Both the position numbers and the translations under genes were made by a program. From contig JAFDIG010000068.1 of the NCBI GenBank assembly GCA_019308145.1, forward strand, positions 1 to 12,385: 12,385 nt of DNA, in the 5' to 3' direction. The notes beneath the pieces are model-generated. The model was not told the origin of the DNA, searched no databases, and worked only from the letters and a program-made list of their open reading frames with translations. This DNA comes from Deltaproteobacteria bacterium. Its GTDB lineage: Bacteria; Desulfobacterota; JAFDIG01. Below are positions 7,701 to 12,385 of this stretch, piece after piece (positions within the stretch are counted from its first letter, which is position 1; every line of letters begins with the position of its first letter).

Positions 7701-8616
7701 CTATCATCATGGTGATCCAAAATGGGTTGCATTCTTTGTATCAGGAAAAACAGATACCGAGGCAAGTTTGTACCCATCGATCTACATGATTAATATTCAA
7801 AACGGAGCTGTTATTCAAAGAATATTTTTCGAGATCGATGGTGTAGATAATCAAGGTGCAGTTCTATCTGGTCAACCCGCTATTGTTGATTCAGATGGTA
7901 ATGGATATATTGATAGGCTCTATATTGGTGATGATCATGGATATTTTTATAAAGTAACATTGCCAGACTCTCCTCATACATCAGGAACAATAAGTGCGTG
8001 CCTTGCTTTTACTACAGATGAGTGGATTGTAAATGGTGTAACAAGACATCAGCCTATATATGGATCCCCTGCAGTAGTAGTGGATAATGATTATAATGCA
8101 GATGGGACAATTGATTATAAGATCAAGATATTCTTTGGGACAGGAGATTCTCCTTATTATGATGAAGACTTTAATGTAGGAAATACTCACTTTCATTTCT
8201 ATGGACTTGTTGATACTGAACAAAAGGACAGCTGTGGTTCATTAACAAAAGTATGGGATCTTGAACTTCCTGCTGGCCATAGGGTATTCACATCTGCTTT
8301 TGCAACCGCATCCAGAATATATTTTGGGACGTCTACCTCTGAAACAGAAAATCCATGTGATCCATCGCAAACCGATGATTGGGGTCATATATATGCAATA
8401 AATCATGAGGCTAGTCAAGATGGAACTCCTCAAATAGTTCTAAATGAAGAGGTTGGTAACATAACAACTCCTCCTCTTGTTGAAGATGAACATCTATACT
8501 TCAAGAAACCAACAGGTGAGATTGAATCAAGAGGTGGTCCAAAATATAATAATGAGGTCAAAACCGGAGGATTTGGTTCACCAAAAATCAAGTTGTGGCG
8601 AGAGAAATATCAATAA
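4729..8616 (+). CDS. pilY1: PilY1-like type IV pilus tip/adhesin protein with DUF4114-like domain
   Basis: The 1295-residue protein has a Sec signal peptide (1-30, ISIA|D). Residues 361-388 carry a DUF4114-type signature with GGGDRDYNDLVF. A GGTGTINRFTG-containing beta module occupies about 618-700. DLDGDGDYDSDDG (733-745) is a dockerin/EF-like calcium loop just before LVEWVRG, which opens the C-terminal PilC/PilY1 beta-propeller (about 750-1260; VLYIGARDGMLHAFDAG at 815-831). Two further calcium-loop candidates lie in the propeller: DSDGNGYID (1054-1062), matching the type of loop by which Pseudomonas PilY1 binds calcium, and DNDYNADGTID (1119-1129). Cys-rich patches occur at 290-303 and 871-886. 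PilY1 acts at the outer membrane/pilus tip in adhesion and in control of retraction. Pseudomonas PilY1 has an N-terminal vWA domain; I see none here. AAGGAGG (4717-4723) precedes the ATG. The propeller half is certain; the N-terminal 600 residues are divergent. Confidence 0.92.
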   Translation: MKYMKLFNMVGLVILLSFILVLKPANISIADLSITGCATGETGVVKEFNTENYDFLNCEVTDEGHVKLLTGQQAIDPNNIIIPFTQDVYVTFLIEGAGYRNRFGWFLAEDAEETQGHRMVPPEDSPKRHWIFREIKDDVGNAEYPYPTDGHPANEGYSEGCCWGGDGVLEVIYDENGNRHTWPYTEQDLVNWGYSPIMDGKIMPNDMRKHLGKFAAGTEIVFFITNRYDGVNKSDWDMSDGIFYTKDNWNVRKGSSSWEWEYTSDTCSSYNYYKRIMFNLTAPESGGIPCGTGLCSGMGSCCCGWLPGSARDRLAAGVYGEVIEYSDDDYVDKLQKYTNPNSVGHSTYSHIIVGAPQGKPYLWLLGYEDLKGGGDRDYNDLVFIIERKTGGYAELKSSQAIGPTDPEAYITAATFEVTDKMPCDGQTYIKYYLGLYSQPDQSDLQWVEITQWDVIKTPDENGTVVTNWEYGTPEQTYRSRRVDFASLGISGKKMVWKAELVSEDETCQPEVIGATLGYEASKHAHFSRSAPVVLANVIYSGSYETPEMTWTDKVLRGHVRAYRIYDPRDPETTDVQELWDAGEKVSAMNPNNRNIKIPDITVYSATENPITKDGPNGGDPLIGDGTTKKFKGRLNHKKLVATTVHIFDGREDFWDKHTDVLEGSLGGTGTINRFTGRFTIKFKHPPADGAAIQAEYQYYETSKNLKDFIPANVTNEMLALNDEFIHGQGYTWDLDGDGDYDSDDGKHLVEWVRGWKDGRFKTTKKEWLLGAIDHSIPAVETPPPLNNWYYGTDITDEEREEFDTFRKDYWERQTVLYIGARDGMLHAFDAGKFRYGYYDVNDNFISGDNPATPTIIEKRGYFLWEDMSGGCPNYCSSLTPDICNQCPSYGTGNELWAVIPNNLIARLKNNFKGLEDQSFVDASVAVADVYIRSEGEMKWRTVILSAQGNGGDTVMCLDVTEPADPKFLWEFADPDLFRSRSSPAVGKIGKIYHHGDPKWVAFFVSGKTDTEASLYPSIYMINIQNGAVIQRIFFEIDGVDNQGAVLSGQPAIVDSDGNGYIDRLYIGDDHGYFYKVTLPDSPHTSGTISACLAFTTDEWIVNGVTRHQPIYGSPAVVVDNDYNADGTIDYKIKIFFGTGDSPYYDEDFNVGNTHFHFYGLVDTEQKDSCGSLTKVWDLELPAGHRVFTSAFATASRIYFGTSTSETENPCDPSQTDDWGHIYAINHEASQDGTPQIVLNEEVGNITTPPLVEDEHLYFKKPTGEIESRGGPKYNNEVKTGGFGSPKIKLWREKYQ

Positions 8617-8640
8617 TCATCTTATTAATATATTAAACCA

Positions 8641-8669
8641 AAAAAGCGGGGATGATCCCCCGCTTTTTT
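8641..8669 (+). terminator. Strong intrinsic terminator of the pil operon
   Basis: An 11-bp perfect stem pairs AAAAAGCGGGG (8641-8651) with CCCCGCTTTTT (8658-8668) around a 6-base loop, with six T residues at 8664-8669, 25 bases after the pilY1 stop. The A-run on the left makes it potentially bidirectional. Confidence 0.93.
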
Positions 8670-8694
8670 AATCAGCTATTGCAGATGATACATA

Positions 8695-9279
8695 GGTTTT
8701 GCCCGCTTAGATGGAGAAAGTGTTGGTATTGTCGCCAACCAACCACCAGGGTTTATTGATATGAATTCTGCTAATAAATCAGCACGATTTATCCGATTTT
8801 GTGATGCCTTTAATATACCTTTGATCAATTTTGTTGATTCCTTAGGATATTATCCTGGCAAAGAACAGGAACATAAAGGGGCAGTTAGAAATTTTGCTAA
8901 AAATGTTTTTGCTTATTGTGAAGCTACTGTACCACGAATTGCATTAATTGTTGGGAAGGTATATGGTGGGGCTATCTCAGGCATGGGAGTGAGTAAAGCG
9001 TTGGGTACTGATTTAACTATTTCCCTTCCATATGGAGAGATAGCAGTTATGAGTCCAGAAGCTGCAGTTGATGTTTTATACCAAAAAGAGATCTCCACAG
9101 CAGAAAAAAAAGAAGAGCTAAGGGATGAAAAGGTTAAAGAATACAAAGAAAAATTTGCTAATCCTTATGTTGCTGCTGAAAAAGGATGGATAGATGCTGT
9201 TATAGAGCCAAATGAGATTCGTCAATTTTTCAATATAACTTTTTATGATATCTTTAAATATACCTTTATAGAAAGGTAA
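8695..9279 (+). pseudogene. Remnant of a biotin-dependent carboxyltransferase (propionyl/acetyl-CoA carboxylase beta type)
   Basis: Recognisable carboxyltransferase sequence starts abruptly at GFARLDGESVGIVANQ (from 8695) and runs through FIRFCDAFNIPLINFVD, EATVPRIALIVGKVYGGA, GEIAVMSPEAAVDVLYQKEI and FANPYVAAEKGWIDAVIEP (to about 9225). This is the C-terminal half of an acyl-CoA carboxylase beta subunit, a family usually around 510 residues. The preceding codons include an in-frame TGA at 8686-8688 and no start or ribosome binding site. The first ATG (8761) lies inside the conserved fold and would yield 172 residues. The family's C-terminal tail after IEP is replaced by unrelated A/T-rich codons to TAA at 9277-9279. 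Both ends are therefore missing, and it lies behind a strong terminator with no visible promoter. The intact gene would carboxylate an acyl-CoA with biotin-bound CO2. The remaining sequence is well conserved, so decay looks recent. Confidence 0.85.
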
Positions 9280-10248
9280 CTTTTCCTTTATATAATATAT
9301 TCTATCATTAGTTACCTTTCTTTTTACCATTTCTTTATCAAGCAAGATATCAAGATGACCAAGAATTTCTGATACAACTAACAAAACATCTTTTATATTC
9401 ATATCAGGAAATAGTTTGCATCCAATTTGATATGGTGTCATATCTTTTTGAGAGTCCATCTCATTTAGCACATTTTTTAATCTTTGGCTATGATGATTAT
9501 ATATTTTTTGAATTAATGATTTTATATCTCTAAAAGGTAATCCATGCCCTGGAAACGCAATCTTTAGATCAAGTTTTTCAATCTTTCTAAGAGATCTTAT
9601 ATAATCTATCAAAACCTTTGAATGCTGAGATTGATTGCCTTCTTTTCCTCTCCAATCAAATAAGGGATTTGGAGTTGTTTTTTGTAACAGATGATCACCA
9701 GAAAAGATAATCCCATCTTTTTCATTATAAAGGCAGATATGACCAGGGGTATGGCCTGGAGTATGGATAACTTTTAAATAAAATCGATCATCAAATTCTA
9801 TTCTTTCTCCTCCGTAAAGAATATTAAATCTTGCTTTATCAAGTTTATCGCCAAATTGATTAACCTTTTTTACATAATTAATAATCTTATTAATCATTCC
9901 ATCAGGAGTCCCATTTTTAATTAATACTTCAGCAAAACCTTTAGGAAATGTTATCCCCTCTTTAATCTTTAAATATTCTTCTTTATGGACAAAAAAGGTA
10001 GGGTTAGATAACTCCATAATCCTTTTACCAAATCCAAAATGGTCTACATGGCCATGAGTGATTATTACCCTTTTAATATGCTGCCAGGTTATCCCTGCTT
10101 CTTTAAGAGAATTATCTAAATATCTATATGTTTCAGGAAGCTTCATTCCTGTATCAATAAGGGTTATAGGCTCTTTTTTAATAAGATATATATTAACGGT
10201 TTGAATCTCAAAAGGGATGGGGATGGAGATCTGAAAAATGAAGTTCAT
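9118..10248 (-). CDS. Metallo-beta-lactamase-fold hydrolase with aberrant C-terminal extension
   Basis: The 376-codon frame contains the zinc motifs of the superfamily: HGHVDH (65-70), HTPGHTPGH (162-170), SGDHL (183-187) and FPGHG (232-236). A C-terminal winged-helix-like part (about 245-320: TPYQIGCKLFP, SEILGHLDILL, then RIYYI) is typical of glyoxalase II/RNase Z-like hydrolases with this extension. The substrate cannot be named. The ATG at 10248 is the first possible start, since an in-frame TAG lies 9 bases upstream, although no good Shine-Dalgarno precedes it. Family-like sequence ends near residue 322. The last 50 or so residues are A/T-rich, aromatic and antisense to the carboxyltransferase remnant, so the natural stop was probably lost at the junction. 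The gene is downstream of the acyl-CoA ligase on the same strand, separated by 91 bases. Confidence 0.88.
   Translation of the reverse strand: MNFIFQISIPIPFEIQTVNIYLIKKEPITLIDTGMKLPETYRYLDNSLKEAGITWQHIKRVIITHGHVDHFGFGKRIMELSNPTFFVHKEEYLKIKEGITFPKGFAEVLIKNGTPDGMINKIINYVKKVNQFGDKLDKARFNILYGGERIEFDDRFYLKVIHTPGHTPGHICLYNEKDGIIFSGDHLLQKTTPNPLFDWRGKEGNQSQHSKVLIDYIRSLRKIEKLDLKIAFPGHGLPFRDIKSLIQKIYNHHSQRLKNVLNEMDSQKDMTPYQIGCKLFPDMNIKDVLLVVSEILGHLDILLDKEMVKRKVTNDRIYYIKEKLPFYKGIFKDIIKSYIEKLTNLIWLYNSIYPSFFSSNIRISKFFFVFFNLFIP
9270..9321. repeat. Inverted repeat at the pseudogene/hydrolase junction
   Basis: GAAAGGTAACT (9271-9281) and AGTTACCTTTC (9310-9320) are perfect inverted copies, extendable by one A-T pair and followed on the plus strand by TTTTTA. 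A third partial copy, TACCTTT (9261-9267), forms a tight alternative hairpin with AAAGGTA (9272-9278). The repeat covers the stop of the carboxyltransferase remnant and the point where hydrolase similarity ends. It could act as a plus-strand terminator or mark the rearrangement point. Confidence 0.6.
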
Positions 10249-10316
10249 CTTAAACTAATTTGTTCATGCTGAAAAATAAAGCATAAATTAATTAAAGTTA
10301 AAAATATTTCCTGTTA

Positions 10317-10336
10317 AAACCTGTAAGTTCAGGTTT
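10317..10336 (-). terminator. Hairpin after the acyl-CoA ligase, possible weak terminator
   Basis: AAACCTG and CAGGTTT form a perfect 7-bp stem with a 6-base loop, starting 4 bases after the ligase stop on the minus strand. Only four consecutive T residues are present at its 3' side, so termination may be partial. That would reduce rather than abolish read-through into the hydrolase gene. Confidence 0.4.
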
Positions 10337-10339
10337 GGA

Positions 10340-12301
10340 TTAATCTGTATTTTCCTCTTTTTTTTCTCTAATTGTATACTCAGATTTTGGAAGTTTGTAT
10401 AGCTTATTTATAATATCCCCATAACGTGCTTCTATTGTTGCCTTTTTTACCTTCATTGTAGGGGTTACCTCTTCATCATCTTGGTAAAGTTCATCTTCAA
10501 GGATATAAAACTTCTTTATCTGCTCAACCCTTGCAAGTTCTTTATTCTTTTCCTGCACAATATTCCATATAGTCTCTATAATCTTTTCATTTTTGGTTAA
10601 ATCACGAAAATCAGTATAGATGATCCTATTATCTCTTGCATATCTTATAACCTCTGGCTCATCAAGCGTAAAAAGGGCAACAAGATATGGTTTTCCCTCT
10701 CCATATACAATAGCTTGAGAAATAAAACGGTGGGTTTTTAAAATATTTTCTATATATTGTGGTGCAACATTTTTGCCTGCTGCGGTTATCAAGATATATT
10801 TTTTTCGGTCTACTACATAATAGTAACCTTCTTCATCAACTCTCCCCACATCACCTGTCTTAAGCCAACCATCTTCGGTAAACAACTCTTTTGTTGCCTC
10901 TGGATTTTTATTATATCCTTTGCAAGCCAATTCTGGAGCATAAACCTGAATTTCATTATCTTCACCAAGCCTAACTTTTACACCTGGAATCGGCTTTCCA
11001 ACTGATCCAATTTTGTAATCATCAAGACGATTACACATAACAATACTACTTGTTTCGGTTTGTCCATAGACCTCAAAAAGTGGCATACCACAAGCAGCAA
11101 AAAACTCAATAATCTTTTTTGCAATAGGTGCTCCTCCAGTAAAGGGCACCTTCATCCTACCACCAAACATATCCTTTACTCTACGAAATACAAGCAGATG
11201 GCATATATAATTTAAAAATCTTAATGGTAATGAGATCTTTTTCTTTGCCTGTTTTAAACCAGAAACCTTATACCCAACCTTAAGTGCTGATAAGATAAGA
11301 TATTTTCGAAACCAAGGAGCTTCTTCAATGATTCCCATAATCTGGTTATAAACCTTTTCATAAAGTCTAGGAGTGCAGAACATCCATGTTGGTTCTGTTT
11401 CATACATATCTTCCATTGCAGTATTCATCATATCCTCAGCAAATGCAATAGGACACCCTGCTGAGATACTACTAAACTGCGTTAATGTTAGTCCACCTGC
11501 ATGGGCTAAAGGCAAAAAACAAAAAGCGAGATCATCTTCTCCAATAGGAAATATCTTGGTGAATACCCAGCTACAAAAGAGAGTATTCCCATGTGTAATG
11601 ATAGCTCCTTTAGCAAATCCAGTTGTCCCAGAGGTATATATTAGAGTAAAGGTATCATCTATAGTTGGTTTTTTGATCCTCTTTTCAAGTTCTTGGTTTG
11701 CAGCTCTATCATTAAGAAGCTTCTCCCCAAGTTTTAACAACTCATTAAAAGTTAAAATATTTTTTTCTTTATCATATTCACATTTTTCAAAGGTTATAAT
11801 GTATCGTAAAGTAGAGCAATTATCCCATATTTGTAAAAGCTTATCCAACTGTTCCTGCTCTTCAACAAAACATATTGTTGTATCAGAGTTGGTAATAATA
11901 TGCTGGCACTGTGGAGGACTGTCTGTGTGATAGATACATGTTAATATTCCACCAGCAAGCATAATACCTAAGCTTGTTTCCATCCATTCCAAACGGGTTT
12001 TAGAAAATATACCGACTGCATCTCTATAGTTCATCCCTAATGAGATTAAACCCAAAGCGATCTTTTTTACCTCTTCATGAATTTCCCTCCAGCTAAAATC
12101 CCTCCACCGACCATCCTTTTTTGCCACTGCCATAACATTGTTTCCATATTTTTTTACCTGAGAAACCCACAAATCAGAAAGATTTTTCCACTGTTTCCAT
12201 TCTTCACTATTGATATTATCTCGCTTATTAACTTGATCAGTTTGGAATTCCATAAAACTATTTTGATAAATTATTTTTTCACTCTTATTCTGCCTTCCCA
12301 T
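10340..12301 (-). CDS. Long-chain acyl-CoA ligase (AMP-binding, FAA1/FadD15-like)
   Basis: The 653-residue protein belongs to the ANL adenylate-forming superfamily and would convert a carboxylic acid, ATP and CoA to acyl-CoA, AMP and PPi. The phosphate-binding motif YTSGTTGFAKG (222-232) has Ala where most members have Pro. YGQTETS (412-418) and GWLKTGD (478-484) follow. DRKKYILITAAGKNVAPQ (498-515) is the long-chain acyl-CoA synthetase signature, and the lysines of PTMKVKK (614-620) lie where the catalytic A10 lysine is expected. Length and the insertion between A3 and A5 fit the FAA1-like group. AGGA lies 7 bases before the ATG at 12301; the next Met (12253) has no ribosome binding site. 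The start overlaps the upstream ABC ATPase by 31 bases, implying translational coupling. The substrate is not determinable; long-chain or aromatic acids are plausible. Confidence 0.93.
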   Translation of the reverse strand: MGRQNKSEKIIYQNSFMEFQTDQVNKRDNINSEEWKQWKNLSDLWVSQVKKYGNNVMAVAKKDGRWRDFSWREIHEEVKKIALGLISLGMNYRDAVGIFSKTRLEWMETSLGIMLAGGILTCIYHTDSPPQCQHIITNSDTTICFVEEQEQLDKLLQIWDNCSTLRYIITFEKCEYDKEKNILTFNELLKLGEKLLNDRAANQELEKRIKKPTIDDTFTLIYTSGTTGFAKGAIITHGNTLFCSWVFTKIFPIGEDDLAFCFLPLAHAGGLTLTQFSSISAGCPIAFAEDMMNTAMEDMYETEPTWMFCTPRLYEKVYNQIMGIIEEAPWFRKYLILSALKVGYKVSGLKQAKKKISLPLRFLNYICHLLVFRRVKDMFGGRMKVPFTGGAPIAKKIIEFFAACGMPLFEVYGQTETSSIVMCNRLDDYKIGSVGKPIPGVKVRLGEDNEIQVYAPELACKGYNKNPEATKELFTEDGWLKTGDVGRVDEEGYYYVVDRKKYILITAAGKNVAPQYIENILKTHRFISQAIVYGEGKPYLVALFTLDEPEVIRYARDNRIIYTDFRDLTKNEKIIETIWNIVQEKNKELARVEQIKKFYILEDELYQDDEEVTPTMKVKKATIEARYGDIINKLYKLPKSEYTIREKKEENTD

Positions 12302-12385
12302 AACTCCTTCCTATCTATATATTTTCCTTCTCCAAGATAAGCACTTCTTACTTCTTCATCTGCTAAAAGTTCTTTAGATGTTCCA
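12271..12385 (-). CDS. ABC transporter ATP-binding protein, LivF/LivG-like C-terminus (partial)
   Basis: The minus strand from the window edge reads GTSKELLADEEVRSAYLGEG and then a 17-residue basic tail to TAA at 12273-12271 (37 residues visible). The G-T-x-x-E-L-L-A-D-x-x-V-R-x-A-Y-L-G pattern is the usual C-terminal end of branched-chain-amino-acid-type (HAAT) ABC ATPases such as LivF and LivG. The tail after YLGEG is longer than in typical members. ABC components of this class often sit with AMP-dependent ligases in Desulfobacterota, suggesting uptake of an organic acid followed by CoA activation. Confidence 0.75.
   Translation of the reverse strand, partial: GTSKELLADEEVRSAYLGEGKYIDRKELWEGRIRVKK

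Noticed and set aside
8477..8671. 64-codon plus-strand frame at the end of pilY1
   Set aside because: It is a shifted-frame shadow of pilY1 that runs into the terminator.
8761..9279. Intact small carboxylase-like gene starting at the ATG at 8761
   Set aside because: Family similarity extends upstream of that ATG without a start codon or ribosome binding site, and the family C-terminus is missing, so a remnant is more likely.
11373..11930. 185-codon plus-strand frame within the ligase gene
   Set aside because: It is antisense to a well-supported acyl-CoA ligase, with no family resemblance.

Overview
The window comes from an AT-rich bacterial genome. It contains the 5' part of a 16S rRNA gene, a type IV pilus minor-pilin operon ending in pilY1, and a fatty-acid/acyl-CoA metabolism region. 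The 16S variable regions, the PilY1 type, and the acyl-CoA ligase beside a branched-chain-amino-acid-type ABC ATPase suggest a Desulfobacterota-like (former Deltaproteobacteria) or neighbouring candidate lineage. That placement is an impression from reading, not an alignment.

Layout. 1-800 (minus): 5' portion of 16S rRNA, cut by the window edge. 800-1209: divergent regulatory region with two strong rrn promoters in tandem, a boxA-like antitermination site and a hairpin on the minus strand, plus a sigma70-type promoter on the plus strand for the next gene. 1210-1731 (+): exported, membrane-anchored coiled-coil protein built on a 21-bp tandem repeat. 1897-8616 (+): minor pilin cluster fimT/gspH-like, pilV, pilW, pilX, pilY1, preceded by a sigma54-like promoter and closed by a strong intrinsic terminator. 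8695-9279 (+): an internal fragment of a biotin-dependent carboxyltransferase gene lacking both ends (pseudogene). 9118-10248 (minus): metallo-beta-lactamase-fold hydrolase whose 3' end runs into that remnant. 10340-12301 (minus): long-chain acyl-CoA ligase. 12271-12385 (minus): C-terminal tail of an ABC transporter ATPase, overlapping the ligase start.

How the genes work together. The pilin operon encodes the low-abundance prepilins that prime type IV pilus assembly and the large PilY1 tip/adhesin protein. Here PilY1 carries a DUF4114-like region in its N-terminal half, where Pseudomonas PilY1 has a von Willebrand A domain. The ABC ATPase and ligase look translationally linked and probably import and activate a carboxylic acid.

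The most notable observation is in pilW. Its reading frame is interrupted by a single in-frame TGA (codon 115), and the same frame continues with good PilW-like sequence to 4039. Starting four bases after the TGA is a two-tier hairpin (3447-3483): a 6-bp lower stem, an internal loop and a 5-bp upper stem capped by GGUCU. It resembles the bacterial SECIS element of E. coli fdhF in architecture, loop sequence and distance. This may be a selenocysteine-containing minor pilin; a plain nonsense mutation remains the main alternative.
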